64,000 nucleotides of DNA from Pseudomonadota bacterium (GTDB lineage Bacteria > Pseudomonadota > Gammaproteobacteria > Steroidobacterales > JBCBZW01): contig JBCBZW010000001.1 in assembly GCA_039815145.1 (NCBI GenBank), forward strand, positions 124,001 to 188,000, written 5' to 3'. Positions within the stretch are counted from its first letter, which is position 1, and every line of letters starts with the position of its first letter. The notes under the pieces were generated by a model. That model worked only from the letters and a program-made list of their open reading frames with translations, had not been told where the DNA came from and did not search any database. The position numbers and the translations under genes are program-made. Below, piece after piece: positions 35,570-45,420 of this stretch.

Positions 35570-36814
35570 TCAGCCGAGGCGACGCGGCAGCGATCGTAGC
35601 TTAGCGAGGCCGGCCCAGCGGGCCTCGTCGACGCGGGTCTGGAAGCTGCACACGGGGCTGGGACGAAACCCGAGACGCCCGGCTTCGGCCATCAGCAGGC
35701 AGCTGGCGTGCCACGGCTCGTGCACGGCGGCCGCGCGGTATCCCGGCGGCAGGGACGCACCGAGCGAGGCCACCAGGGTCTCCACCAGGGAGGCTGGCAG
35801 CCCACGGGTGCCGAACAGTCCCTTCGGGCCCTCGGCACCATCGAGATCGAAGCTAACGGGATCAATCACCAGTAGGTCCGGACGATCCCAGGCCAGGCGA
35901 CGACTGATCGCCCGCGGGCGCCGCAGATCGCAGATCAAGCCTGCGTGGGGAAGGCACTCACCGTTCAAGCTGCGCACGCCGCCGCTGATCACAGCCACGT
36001 CCGCCAGGCGCAGGTGACGACGATCCGCCGTGACCACCAGTAGCCCCTCGCGGATCGCACACTCCGCGAGCTCGCGGCTGTTGTCGAGGAGCGTCTGGCG
36101 CGTCGCCAACTCCTGCAGGCGTCGCGCGAGGGGCCCTTCACCGGCGCCCAAGGCCAGGTGACGGCAGACGCGCGCCGCGGCGCTGAGCAGGGACTGGCGC
36201 CCGATGACTTCACCGTAGTGCGCATCGCCGATCAGAACTAAGCGCTCGACGCGCTCACCGAGCAGGGCAGCCACGGTGCGCCCGACCGTGGTGGTGGCGC
36301 CGAGGACGGCGAGCGTGGAGCGCCCGTAGTGACGACCGAGGCGGGCCATCGCCTGGTCCAGCGCGTAGTGGGTGGCACCGGAGGTAAGCGCGCCGCCGGT
36401 GCAGGTGCGTTGATCCGCATCGTGCAGGTCCTGCCCGTCCCGCGAGGCGTCCGCGGCCACGGCGGACAGGCCGATGTACTCCGCCCCGCGCTCGCGGCCA
36501 AGGGCGCTGGCACCACGCAACTCTTCCAGATCGACCGGGTCAGGCAGCGCCGCATCGGCACGGCCAGCCAGAATGATGTCGCCCACCGTGTTAGCACCAC
36601 CGGCGGTGGTCACCCGGACATCGCGCAGCAGCAGCTCCACGCCCTCGGTGCTCTCGCCAGCGACAGCCACCCGCTGCGGATGGCTGGCGAGGGCGGGATT
36701 CATGAGCATCGCGTCCGCGCGATGGAGCACGTACGCGAAGCGGCGCGACGGCACGTCGATCCGGGCTGGCCTCGCCTGCGCAGCACTCTCGGCCGATCGA
36801 AGATGACTGGACAT
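35570..36814 (-). CDS. Rossmann-fold protein resembling long-chain acyl-ACP reductase
   Basis: A 414-residue protein. The middle has [16 protein letters not shown], then a nucleotide-binding loop [18 protein letters not shown] (residues 170-185). The order and wording recall the acyl-ACP reductase (AAR) family, which has a catalytic cysteine before a GATGDIG-type loop; the likeness is distant and made by eye. If true it would make fatty aldehydes. The ATG at 36814 is preferred because GAGGG precedes it. It is divergent from the peroxiredoxin-glutaredoxin gene across about 198 bases. Confidence 0.5.
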   Translation of the reverse strand: MSSHLRSAESAAQARPARIDVPSRRFAYVLHRADAMLMNPALASHPQRVAVAGESTEGVELLLRDVRVTTAGGANTVGDIILAGRADAALPDPVDLEELRGASALGRERGAEYIGLSAVAADASRDGQDLHDADQRTCTGGALTSGATHYALDQAMARLGRHYGRSTLAVLGATTTVGRTVAALLGERVERLVLIGDAHYGEVIGRQSLLSAAARVCRHLALGAGEGPLARRLQELATRQTLLDNSRELAECAIREGLLVVTADRRHLRLADVAVISGGVRSLNGECLPHAGLICDLRRPRAISRRLAWDRPDLLVIDPVSFDLDGAEGPKGLFGTRGLPASLVETLVASLGASLPPGYRAAAVHEPWHASCLLMAEAGRLGFRPSPVCSFQTRVDEARWAGLAKLRSLPRRLG

Positions 36815-36938
36815 GGAATGCCCTCGGTGGTGTCTTTGGTAGGGTCGGGAAATAGTTCGCCAGTCATAGCGGACACGATTCAAAAAAAACGTCTCCCAAC
36901 GCACAGATCCACTGATACCACTGGCCTATCGATCGTTT

Positions 36939-36956
36939 CGGAAATAGGTATTTCCG
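36939..36956. promoter_or_regulatory. Perfect 18-bp palindrome, candidate operator
   Basis: CGGAAATA, spacer GG, TATTTCCG: an exact 8+2+8 inverted repeat between the divergent acyl-reductase-like and peroxiredoxin-glutaredoxin genes, 56 bases before the latter's ATG. It has the form of a dimeric repressor or activator site; the regulator is not known. Confidence 0.55.
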
Positions 36957-37012
36957 CCTGTGGAACCCCTCCCCTAGACTGCCGGCCTCCCAACCCCCCA
37001 GAGGTCTGCAAC

Positions 37013-37756
37013 ATGCTCGAATCCCGAGAAGGACAACGCGTCCCCAACGTGACGTTCCGCACCCGCCAGGGCGATCAGTGGGTCGATGTGACCAGCGACG
37101 ACATCTTCGCCGGCAAGACCGTCGTGCTCTTCGCGCTCCCCGGCGCGTTCACCCCCACCTGCTCCTCCACCCATCTGCCGCGCTACAACGAGCTGGCGGC
37201 CACATTCAGCGCCCACGGCGTGGACACGATCGCGTGCCTGTCCGTAAACGACACCTTCGTGATGAACGCGTGGGCTGGCGACCAGGACGCCGAGAACGTG
37301 ACCTTCATCCCCGATGGCAACGGCGAGTTCTCCGCTGGCATGGGCATGCTCGTGGACAAGGCTGACCTGGGCTTTGGCAAGCGCACCTGGCGCTACTCGA
37401 TGCTGGTCCGCGACGGCGTGATCGAGAAGATGTTTATCGAGCCGAACGAGCCCGGCGATCCTTTCAAGGTGTCCGACGCGGACACGATGCTGACCTATCT
37501 GGCACCGAGCGCGGAGCCGGCCAAGCGGGTCACCGTCTTCACCAAGCCGGGCTGCCCCCATTGCGCCCGCGCCAAGGCCCTGCTGAAGGATCGCAACATG
37601 CCGTTCGAGGAGATCGTGCTCGGCGAACGCGGGCTTTCCTACAGTTCACTCGCCGCCGTCACCGGCCAGGGCACGGCGCCGCAGATCTTCATCGAAGGCG
37701 AGCGCATCGGCGGTGCCGATGACTTCGAGAACTGGCTAGGTCAACAGGGCCGCTAG
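37013..37756 (+). CDS. Peroxiredoxin-glutaredoxin fusion
   Basis: A 247-residue hybrid. Residues 1-165 form a Prx5-type peroxiredoxin with peroxidatic C50 in [16 protein letters not shown]. Residues about 172-245 form a glutaredoxin with CPHC at 181-184 and [15 protein letters not shown]. Such fusions reduce peroxides using glutathione. The ATG is chosen because homology begins there; the open frame continues upstream without support. A palindrome lies upstream. No oxyR is nearby. Confidence 0.95.
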   Translation: MLESREGQRVPNVTFRTRQGDQWVDVTSDDIFAGKTVVLFALPGAFTPTCSSTHLPRYNELAATFSAHGVDTIACLSVNDTFVMNAWAGDQDAENVTFIPDGNGEFSAGMGMLVDKADLGFGKRTWRYSMLVRDGVIEKMFIEPNEPGDPFKVSDADTMLTYLAPSAEPAKRVTVFTKPGCPHCARAKALLKDRNMPFEEIVLGERGLSYSSLAAVTGQGTAPQIFIEGERIGGADDFENWLGQQGR

Positions 37757-37860
37757 GTTCACCCAGGCGCGGAGGTTCGCCGCGAGCCTCTCGCGCCGGC
37801 ACCTCGAGGCTGGTCGCCCAGGCATCTCCCCCGTCGCCTGGGCGTCCATCCACACGCCGC

Positions 37861-40194
37861 TCAACGGCTTGCGTGTATCGCCTGCCAAAGGCGATGGGGC
37901 GTCAGGGGCATGTCGAGGTCTTCAACGCCTAGCGGTCGCAGGGCATCGAGTACCGCATTGACCAGGGCGGCCGGCGCACCGATCGTGCCCGCCTCTCCCG
38001 CGCCCTTCACCCCTAAGGGATTGCTCGGGCTCGGTACGCAGTCGAACTGCACGTCCAGACGCGGCGACTGGGCTGCGCGCAGCACCCCGTAGTCCATGAA
38101 CGTGCCGGTGAGCAACTGGGCCGTATCGTCGTCGTAGACCACGTCCTCCACCAGCGCCTGGCTGAGCCCCTGGATCGCGCCGCCCACGATCTGCCCCTCC
38201 AGGAGCAGGGCGTTGCCCACGTGCCCCATATCGTCCTGCACCACGTAGCGCACGATCTCGATCACCCCCGTCTGGGGGTCCACCTCCACCTCGCACACGT
38301 GAGCGCCGTTCGGGAAGGTGCCGCCCGCGGGCCCGAAGGCCTCGCTGCTGGCAAGGCCCGCAGCCACGTCCTCGGGTCGGCGCTCAGGGTCATGGCTGGC
38401 CGCCGCCACCTCGGCCAGGGTCACGGCGTGGTCCGTACCCGCCACCGCGAAGCGCCCCCGCTCGAAGACGATGTCCGCCGTGCTCGCCTCGAGCATCTGC
38501 GCGGCGACCCGCACGCCCGCCTGCTCCATCGCCTCCAGCGTGGCCACCAGCGCGGATCCGCCGATCGCCAGGCTGCGACTTCCGCCGGTGCCGTTGCCCC
38601 TCGCGATCTGCGCCGTGTCGCCCTGGATCACGCGCACCTGCGAGACGGGCACGCCGAAACGCTCGCTGATGAGCTGCGCGAAGACGGTCTCGTGGCCCTG
38701 CCCGGTCGACTGGGTTCCCACGCGCGCCTCGATCACACCGTCTTCGCGAAAGGCCACCTCGGGACGATCCTTGCCGTACGCGGCACAGACCTCTACGTAG
38801 TAGGCAATACCTAAGCCGCGTCGTAGGCCAGCGCTGGAGGACGCCTCGCGTCGCTGCTCGAAGTGCTCGCCCTGCGCGCGCTGCCAGGCGCCATCGAGCA
38901 GTCGCTGGTACTCGCCGCTGTCGTAGGTCTGTCCCAGGGCCGAGGCGTAGGGAAACTGCTCCGGGCGAATGAAGTTGCGACGACGCAGCTCGCCGGGCGC
39001 GATCCCGAGTTGAGCGGCCGCCTTGTCGACCAGGCGCTCGATGAGATAGCTGGCCTCCGGCCGGCCGGCACCACGGTAGGCATCCAGGGGCGCGGAGTTG
39101 GTGACCATCACGTGGGTCTCGGCCCACGCATTGGGGATGTCGTAGGCGCCGGTGAGCATCGAGCTGCCGAAGAAGGCCACGCCGGCGCCGAGCTGCGAGG
39201 TGTAGGCACCGACGTTGCTGTAGGTGCGGGCCTCGAGGGCCACGAAGCGCAGATCCTCATCCAATCCGAGCACCGCGTGGCTGAGGTGATCGCGGCCGTT
39301 CAGGTCGCCGAGGAACCCCTCGCTGCGGGTGGCCTGCCAGCGCACCGCCTCGCCCAGCGCCATCGCGGCAAAGGCCACTACCACCGGTTCGCTCTGCAGG
39401 AACAGACGCATGCCGAATCCGCCACCCACATCTTCGGTGATGACGCGCAGGCGGGAGGCCTCCAAGCCCAGGGTGGCGCCGAGTTCGTGCTGGACGGCGT
39501 GCACTCCCTGGCTGCCCATACGCATGGTGAGCGAGCGGGAGGCCCCATCGCCCTGCGGTATCGCGAGACACCCGCGAGGCTCCAAGGTGACGGGGGCGAC
39601 GCGGTTGTTCACCACATCGATCTCCACCCGGTGCGCGGCCTTGGCGAGGGCCTCGGCGGTGGCCTCGCGATCGCCCCGGGCCCGGATCCCGAGGAGGTTG
39701 CCCGGTGCCTGCTCAGGCCAGAGCTGCGCGGCATCGTCCGCCAGGGCTGCCCGCAGGTGCCCGACGGCGGGCGCCTCTTCCACGTCGAACTCGATGAGCT
39801 CGATCGCGTCGAGCGCCGCGGCCACACTGTCTGCCACCACCGCTGCTACGGCCTCACCCACGAAACGCACCCAGCCTCGAGCCAAGGCGGGTTGTGGCAA
39901 CGATACCTCGGCACCCTCGCCCCCCTCGGGGTTGAAGGCATTGGGCCGCGGGTCAGCCACCCCTGCCTGATCGAGGTCGTTGATGGTGAAAACGCCCAGC
40001 ACTCCCGGCGCCTCGCGCGCTGGCCCCACATCGAGTTCGAGAATCCGCCCGTACGCCACGGGAGAGCGGAGGAATACCAAGTGCCGCTCGCCCTTCTCCG
40101 CTCGCACATCCTCCGTGTAGCGACCGGCGCCGGTGATCAGGCGCTGGTCCTCCGTGCGCCGCTGCGCAGACGGGTGTGGCACGGAAATAGGCAT
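37861..40194 (-). CDS. Molybdopterin hydroxylase large subunit (xanthine/CO dehydrogenase family)
   Basis: A 777-residue MoCo-binding subunit. It has RRTEDQRLITGAGRY at the N-terminus, the DVGGGFGMR and AYRGAGRPEASY motifs and the C-terminal GVKGAGEAGTIGAP, whose glutamate is catalytic in the family. AYRGAGR is the form II-type version rather than the AYRCSFR of true CO dehydrogenase. The FAD and 2Fe-2S subunits normally encoded beside it are absent from both sides. It is divergent from bchI. Confidence 0.87.
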   Translation of the reverse strand: MPISVPHPSAQRRTEDQRLITGAGRYTEDVRAEKGERHLVFLRSPVAYGRILELDVGPAREAPGVLGVFTINDLDQAGVADPRPNAFNPEGGEGAEVSLPQPALARGWVRFVGEAVAAVVADSVAAALDAIELIEFDVEEAPAVGHLRAALADDAAQLWPEQAPGNLLGIRARGDREATAEALAKAAHRVEIDVVNNRVAPVTLEPRGCLAIPQGDGASRSLTMRMGSQGVHAVQHELGATLGLEASRLRVITEDVGGGFGMRLFLQSEPVVVAFAAMALGEAVRWQATRSEGFLGDLNGRDHLSHAVLGLDEDLRFVALEARTYSNVGAYTSQLGAGVAFFGSSMLTGAYDIPNAWAETHVMVTNSAPLDAYRGAGRPEASYLIERLVDKAAAQLGIAPGELRRRNFIRPEQFPYASALGQTYDSGEYQRLLDGAWQRAQGEHFEQRREASSSAGLRRGLGIAYYVEVCAAYGKDRPEVAFREDGVIEARVGTQSTGQGHETVFAQLISERFGVPVSQVRVIQGDTAQIARGNGTGGSRSLAIGGSALVATLEAMEQAGVRVAAQMLEASTADIVFERGRFAVAGTDHAVTLAEVAAASHDPERRPEDVAAGLASSEAFGPAGGTFPNGAHVCEVEVDPQTGVIEIVRYVVQDDMGHVGNALLLEGQIVGGAIQGLSQALVEDVVYDDDTAQLLTGTFMDYGVLRAAQSPRLDVQFDCVPSPSNPLGVKGAGEAGTIGAPAALVNAVLDALRPLGVEDLDMPLTPHRLWQAIHASR

Positions 40195-40506
40195 CGCTCT
40201 CTCTCCCTTGGCGCTAGCCGGGTACGTGGCTGTAGACGATCGCCTCGCAGTGTAGCGTGGACGTCGATCTGTGCAGCGCTGGAGCCGACCTGCGAGTCGC
40301 GCACCGATAGCCCGTCGTTGCGCCTTCGATGCTAAACTTGCACCTCACGGAACGTGACCGTCATGCAAAGGACCCGCCAGCCCGTGCGCGCGAATCTCGC
40401 GGCCAGCTCCGCTCCCGCCTGCCCCGCCCCGCAGCATATTCCCCGCACGCCGGCCCTCGGCCTCGCCGAAACCGCGCCTGGCCTCGACCCGCACTTGAGT
40501 TACTGA
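40195..40506 (+). other. Intergenic region upstream of bchI
   Basis: 312 bases between the divergent molybdenum hydroxylase gene and bchI. It should hold promoters for both. No exact TGT-N12-ACA box and no convincing -35/-10 pair was found, and no ORF is supported. bchI has only a weak ribosome site. Confidence 0.4.
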
Positions 40507-41547
40507 ATGCCCTCGTTCACACAGGTTTATCCCTTCTCGGCCATCGTCGGTCAGGACGAGCTCAAGCTCGCCCTGCAGATCGCGGCTGTGGATCCTTCGG
40601 TCGGCGGCGTGCTCGCCTTCGGCGACCGCGGCACCGGCAAGTCGACCGCGATCCGCGCCCTCGCGGACCTGCTACCGAAGATGCGGGTGGTCAAGGGCTG
40701 CCCCTACGGCTGCGCACCCATGCGCCCGGGCGGCTTGTGCGCCAGCTGCCAATTCGATCGCAACACGCCGGCCGAGGAGATGAAGTCGGGCCAAGCCCCG
40801 GTGCCCGTCGTCGACCTGCCCCTGGGCGCCACGGAGGATCGGGTGGTCGGCGCCCTGGATCTCGAACGCGCCCTCGCCCAAGGTGAGAAGGCCTTCGAGC
40901 CTGGCCTCCTGGCCCGGGCCCACCGGGGCTTTCTCTACATCGATGAGGTCAACCTACTCGAGGATCACCTGGTGGACCTGCTGCTCGACGTGGCAGCCTC
41001 CGGCGAGAACGTGGTCGAACGCGAGGGACTCAGCGTTCGCCACCCGGCCCGCCTGGTGCTGGTCGGCTCCGGCAATCCGGAAGAAGGTGAATTGCGCCCG
41101 CAGCTATTGGATCGCTTCGGCCTTTCCGTCGAGGTGCGCACGCCCACTGACGTCAAGGCCCGGGTGGAGGTGATTCGTCGCCGCGACGCCTTTGAGGACG
41201 ACCCGAGTGCCTTCCGCGACAAGTGGAAGCGCCAGGACAGTAAGATCCGCCGAGCGATCAAGAACGCCCGCGAGCGCCTCGACGATACGGTGGTCAGCGA
41301 CGAGACCCTCGAGCGTATCTCCGAACTCTGCGTGCGCCTGGGCACGGACGGCCTGCGCGGTGAGCTCACTATGATGCGCGCCTCGCGAGCCCTCGCCGCC
41401 CTGCGCGGCGACGGCGAGGTGCAGGACGAGCACCTGGTGGCGATCGCCCCGTCGGCCCTGCGCCACCGCCTGCGGCGCGATCCGCTCGACGAGGCGGGCT
41501 CAAGCGTGCGCGTACAGCGTGCGCTCGAGGACGCATTCCCGGCGTGA
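40507..41547 (+). CDS. bchI: Magnesium chelatase subunit BchI
   Basis: BchI is the AAA+ ATPase subunit of Mg-chelatase, which inserts Mg into protoporphyrin IX, the first committed step of bacteriochlorophyll synthesis. The 346-residue protein has Walker A GDRGTGKST (residues 39-47), Walker B FLYIDEVNLL and the CPYGCAPMRPGGLCASC cysteine region. Its stop overlaps the bchD start (GTGA). It heads the bchI-bchD-bchO operon at the left end of the photosynthesis cluster. Confidence 0.97.
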   Translation: MPSFTQVYPFSAIVGQDELKLALQIAAVDPSVGGVLAFGDRGTGKSTAIRALADLLPKMRVVKGCPYGCAPMRPGGLCASCQFDRNTPAEEMKSGQAPVPVVDLPLGATEDRVVGALDLERALAQGEKAFEPGLLARAHRGFLYIDEVNLLEDHLVDLLLDVAASGENVVEREGLSVRHPARLVLVGSGNPEEGELRPQLLDRFGLSVEVRTPTDVKARVEVIRRRDAFEDDPSAFRDKWKRQDSKIRRAIKNARERLDDTVVSDETLERISELCVRLGTDGLRGELTMMRASRALAALRGDGEVQDEHLVAIAPSALRHRLRRDPLDEAGSSVRVQRALEDAFPA

Positions 41548-43367
41548 ACCCCGAGGGTAAGAGGGATGCCGGCGGCAGCAGCGGCTGGGCCAATGCCGCG
41601 AGCGTCGCGGCCCTCTTCGCCGTCGACCCCTTCGGCACCGGTGGCGTGCGCCTGCGCGCCTGCCCAGGCCCGGTCCGCGACAGCTGGCTGAAGACGCTCC
41701 GCGAGCTACTGCCGCCGAGCATGCCGTGGCGCCGTGTCCCAGCGCATATTCGTGACGATCGCCTCCTCGGCGGACTCGACCTCGCCGCCACCCTGCAGGC
41801 GGGCCAGGCCATTGCACAGCGGGGTGTTCTCGCCGAAGCGCACGACGGGCTGATCGAGATCGCCATGGCCGAGCGCCTGGACCCCGCCATCGCAGCGCGC
41901 ATCTGCGCCGCCATCGACACGGGTCAAGTGAGCATGCAGCGCGAAGGCTTGCGCGGCAGCAGTGCGGCCCGCTTCGCCGTGCTCGCCCTGGACGAGGGCG
42001 ACCGAGAGGCGGGCGAGGAGCCGCCCGCATCGCTGCGCGATCGCCTCGCCTTCACTATCGACCTGCACGCCATCTCCTGGCGCGAGACCGGTGATGACTG
42101 GTTCGAGGCGGAGCGGATCGCGGCAGCCCGCGAGCGCCTGGGGAAGATCACCGTCGACGAGAAGCTACATGAAGCCTTAGGTGCCGCCGGGATCGCCCTA
42201 GGGGTCTGGTCCCTGCGGCCGACCCTGTTCGCCCTACGCGTCGCCCGCGCGGCCGCTGCCCTCGACGACTGCGACGCGGTGACCGACGAGCACATCGGCC
42301 TCGCCGCGCAGCTGGTGTTGGCGCCCAGGGCGACCCGCGTGCCAGCGCCCCCACCGCCACCGCCTCCCCCTGACGAAGAGCAGCCCGACGAACCGCCGCC
42401 CTCGATGCAGGACGAGGACAAGCCCGACGACGCCGATGAGTCGACGCCACCGCCACCGCCCGAGGAGTTGGGGGAACTCGACGAGCAGGTTCTCGAAGCG
42501 GCCACCGCAGCGATCCCCGAGGACATCCTGCGCGCGATCGCGGCCCAGGCCGGCGCCCTCGACGCCCGCAGCAGCGGCGGCAAGTCGGGTGCGGTGATGA
42601 AATCGACCCGGCGCGGCCGCCCCGTAGGCAGCAGCCCGGGCATGCCTGCCGACGGCGCTCGCCTCGCCGTCCTGGACACGCTTAGGGCCGCCGCACCCTG
42701 GCAGAAGCTCCGACGCAAGACGGACCGGCGAGCCACCGCGGGCGGTCCGCGCCTCGCGGTGCGCAGCGAAGACTTCCGCGTACTGCGCTTCCGCCAACAC
42801 ACCCAGACCACCACCATCTTCGCCGTCGACGCATCGGGCTCCGCGGCCCTGCATCGCCTCGCCGAGGCGAAGGGCGCGGTGGAACTGCTCCTCGCCGACT
42901 GCTACGTGCGGCGCGATGAGGTCGCCCTCATCGCGTTTCGGGGTCGTGACGCGGACTTGCTGTTGCCACCGACCCGCTCCCTGGTGAGGGCCAAGCGAGA
43001 GTTGGCAGGCCTACCCGGCGGTGGCGGCACGCCCGTGGCCGCTGGCCTCGATGCTGCTCGGCTCCTGGTCGATCAGGTCAAGCGGGCCGGGCAAACGCCG
43101 TTCCTCGTGATCTTGACCGACGGGCGCGCAAACGTCGCCCGCGACGGCAGCGGTGGACGCGACCGTGCGATGGAGGAGGCCCTCTCCGCGGCCCGTCTTC
43201 TGGCCAACGAACAGGTGCATACGGTACTCATCGACGTTTCACGCAAGCCTCAACCCCAGGCGGCGACACTGGCCCAAGCCCTCAACGCGCGCTACCTGCC
43301 ACTTCCGTCTGCGGATGCCGCGCGCCTTAGCGATGCGATACGCGACGCCGGCCCGAGCGCGGGTTAG
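41544..43367 (+). CDS. bchD: Magnesium chelatase subunit BchD
   Basis: BchD forms a double-ring complex with BchI in Mg-chelatase. The 607-residue protein has a degenerate AAA+ domain (about 1-260), an acidic proline-rich linker (runs of PPPPPPPPDEE), then a von Willebrand A domain with the MIDAS motif DASGSAA. The start is a GTG overlapping the bchI stop. bchO follows after 21 bases. Confidence 0.96.
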   Translation: MNPEGKRDAGGSSGWANAASVAALFAVDPFGTGGVRLRACPGPVRDSWLKTLRELLPPSMPWRRVPAHIRDDRLLGGLDLAATLQAGQAIAQRGVLAEAHDGLIEIAMAERLDPAIAARICAAIDTGQVSMQREGLRGSSAARFAVLALDEGDREAGEEPPASLRDRLAFTIDLHAISWRETGDDWFEAERIAAARERLGKITVDEKLHEALGAAGIALGVWSLRPTLFALRVARAAAALDDCDAVTDEHIGLAAQLVLAPRATRVPAPPPPPPPPDEEQPDEPPPSMQDEDKPDDADESTPPPPPEELGELDEQVLEAATAAIPEDILRAIAAQAGALDARSSGGKSGAVMKSTRRGRPVGSSPGMPADGARLAVLDTLRAAAPWQKLRRKTDRRATAGGPRLAVRSEDFRVLRFRQHTQTTTIFAVDASGSAALHRLAEAKGAVELLLADCYVRRDEVALIAFRGRDADLLLPPTRSLVRAKRELAGLPGGGGTPVAAGLDAARLLVDQVKRAGQTPFLVILTDGRANVARDGSGGRDRAMEEALSAARLLANEQVHTVLIDVSRKPQPQAATLAQALNARYLPLPSADAARLSDAIRDAGPSAG

Positions 43368-43388
43368 GCAGACCCTCGGCCGACGAGG

Positions 43389-44291
43389 ATGAGTCGTCGC
43401 CTGCGCTTCGATGTGGACGGACGCGATTGGCCCAACGGCGAATACAGCCGCTTCGTGGAAGCGGGCGGCGTTCGTTGGCACGTGCAGGTGGCCGGCGACG
43501 GTCCCACGCTCTTGCTCCTCATTCATGGCACCGGCGCGAGCGGTCACTCCTGGCGCGACTTCATCGCGCCCTTTCGCGAGCGCTGCACCGTCGTCGTGCC
43601 CGATCTGCCGGGGCACGGGTTCAGTGCCCCCGCACCCTCCCTAGGGGCGATGTCCTTACCCGGCATCGCCTCGGCGCTGGGGTCCCTATGCCGCACCTTG
43701 GCGCTGCCCACTAGCGGACCGCAGATACTGGTCGGTCACTCGGCGGGCGCCGCGATCCTGATGCGCGCGGCACTGGACCGTGCCTTCGGTGAACCTGGCG
43801 ACACGCTGATCAGTCTGAGCGGCGCTCTGCTGCCTTTCCCGGGTGTGGCGGGGCACCTATTGACGCCGGTAGCTCGCGGCATGGCCCGCTTACCCTTCGT
43901 CGCGGAGACCTTCGCCTGGCATGTGCGCAGCGATTCACGCGTGATCGCCCAGCTCCTGCGCCAGACGGGCTCGTCACTCGATGCGCGAGGCACCGACCTC
44001 TATCGACGGCTGGCGGGGAACACGGGCCATGTGCAAGCGGCGCTCGACATGATGGCGCAATGGGATCTGCACGCCTTGGCGAGGGATCTACCGCGCCTGC
44101 GCACGAGCACCTTGCTGGTGGGGGCCGACCGAGACGGCACGGTACCTGCGCGGCAAGCGCTGCAGGCGGCGGAACGCATCGAGGGTGCCCGCACGCTTAC
44201 GCTCAAACACCTGGGTCATTTAGCGCACGAGGAGGCGCCCGATCGCGTCGCGCGCCTGATCGACGAGGTGATCGTCGCCGCCGCCTCGTAG
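43389..44291 (+). CDS. bchO: Alpha/beta hydrolase BchO
   Basis: BchO is an alpha/beta-hydrolase of 300 residues almost always found after bchID and thought to help Mg-chelatase or its substrate supply; its reaction is unproven. It has the oxyanion region LLIHGTGASGHSW, the nucleophile elbow VGHSAGAA and a late HLGHLAHEE histidine. It ends the plus-strand operon and is convergent with pufC, separated by an inverted repeat. Confidence 0.93.
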   Translation: MSRRLRFDVDGRDWPNGEYSRFVEAGGVRWHVQVAGDGPTLLLLIHGTGASGHSWRDFIAPFRERCTVVVPDLPGHGFSAPAPSLGAMSLPGIASALGSLCRTLALPTSGPQILVGHSAGAAILMRAALDRAFGEPGDTLISLSGALLPFPGVAGHLLTPVARGMARLPFVAETFAWHVRSDSRVIAQLLRQTGSSLDARGTDLYRRLAGNTGHVQAALDMMAQWDLHALARDLPRLRTSTLLVGADRDGTVPARQALQAAERIEGARTLTLKHLGHLAHEEAPDRVARLIDEVIVAAAS

Positions 44292-44310
44292 ATATTCAGG
44301 GCCCGGAAGG

Positions 44311-44339
44311 CGATCAGCCGGCACAAGGCCGGCTGATCG
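44311..44339. terminator. Hairpin between convergent bchO and pufC
   Basis: A perfect 12-base-pair stem CGATCAGCCGGC / GCCGGCTGATCG with loop ACAAG. It lies between the two stop codons, so it could end or protect both messages. There is no T-run on either side, so termination may need Rho or may instead be 3'-end stabilisation. Confidence 0.6.
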
Positions 44340-44368
44340 TCAGGGTCGTCGATAGGCGCTCGCGGAGG

Positions 44369-45409
44369 TCAAGGCGATGCGACAGTCAACTCTGGGTAGT
44401 CCGTGATCATGTCCACGCCGTAGAGCGGCTTGTACACGCCCTGGTGGCAGGTGTTGCAGTTCACCTTCGGCGCATCACCACTCGGTCCGAGGCGGTGCTC
44501 CGGATAGACACCTTGCAGGGGCACCAGGTACTCGTTGTTCAACGAGCGGGCCATGCGGATGCCGTACCAGGCCTTGGCGCGGGTCGGGTGGCTCTGCTCC
44601 CAGGAGTAGAAGGCACGACTGTTGTGGCAGTAGGTGCAGTTGACCCCCAGGGAGTTCGACATGTGGATCATCAGCCCGTAGGTGGCCTCCGTCTCCTTGA
44701 TCGAGGAGGTGTTCCCTTCGGGCAGTGCCGTCCCGGCCGCCACGCGAATGTCATCCGCGCCGAGCAAGTAAGGCGTGAAGGGATCGTAGGGCACGGAGGC
44801 GTAGCCAACGGAGGCCGCCCCCAGGTTCTGGCCGGCACGGTAGCCGCTCGGCCCCCGCACCTGGCGCGGACCCGGGTCTTCGAACCACAGATACTCGGGC
44901 ACGTTCTTGCCCCGGTGACAGGTGTAGCAATTCACCCCGGCGCCGCCGACGTGATCCGACCACTCGTTGTTGATGTGGGCGGTCATCTGCAACATGCGGC
45001 GCGCCACCACCTTGGTGTAGAGGCCATCGCTCGCGAAGTTGGCGCCCTCGTGGCAGTAGGCACAGCCCTGATCCGGCGATACCCACTGGGCGATATACGC
45101 CATCAGGCGGGTGAACTGGCCGACGCTGAGGTCTCCCAGCACCTGCACGTTCTGGTAGATGTCACCGGCCTTAGGCCCCGCAGCGGCCGCCGCAGCGGGC
45201 ACGGCGGGCGCCTGGTTGGTGTCGAGCTCGCGCTTCTCCTCCGCTTTGCGCGGATTGTCCACGGTCTGCATCTGCACGCCGCGGAAGCCTATCTGCTCCG
45301 ACTCCACGGGCGGACGCTCCCAACACCCGCTGAGGAGGACCGCGGTGGCCACCCCCAGCACGGCGATGGGCGCCGACATGCGATGAATTGTCTTCGGTGT
45401 ATGACTCAT
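44369..45409 (-). CDS. pufC: Tetraheme reaction-centre cytochrome c subunit
   Basis: PufC is the periplasmic lipoprotein that re-reduces the photo-oxidised special pair. The 346-residue protein has a lipobox ending at C29 (LLSGC) and four CxxCH heme motifs at C116, C161, C258 and C318, so it is the complete tetraheme form. The ATG at 45409 has AAGGGG upstream. It is the last gene of the crt-bch-puf superoperon and is 11 bases after pufM. Confidence 0.96.
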   Translation of the reverse strand: MSHTPKTIHRMSAPIAVLGVATAVLLSGCWERPPVESEQIGFRGVQMQTVDNPRKAEEKRELDTNQAPAVPAAAAAAGPKAGDIYQNVQVLGDLSVGQFTRLMAYIAQWVSPDQGCAYCHEGANFASDGLYTKVVARRMLQMTAHINNEWSDHVGGAGVNCYTCHRGKNVPEYLWFEDPGPRQVRGPSGYRAGQNLGAASVGYASVPYDPFTPYLLGADDIRVAAGTALPEGNTSSIKETEATYGLMIHMSNSLGVNCTYCHNSRAFYSWEQSHPTRAKAWYGIRMARSLNNEYLVPLQGVYPEHRLGPSGDAPKVNCNTCHQGVYKPLYGVDMITDYPELTVASP

Positions 45410-45420
45410 GCAATCGCCCC

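Noticed and set aside
36915-36929. ATAC-N7-CTAT resembling one half of an OxyR site upstream of the peroxiredoxin gene
   Set aside because: The second half-site is missing, so it does not meet the four-element OxyR pattern.
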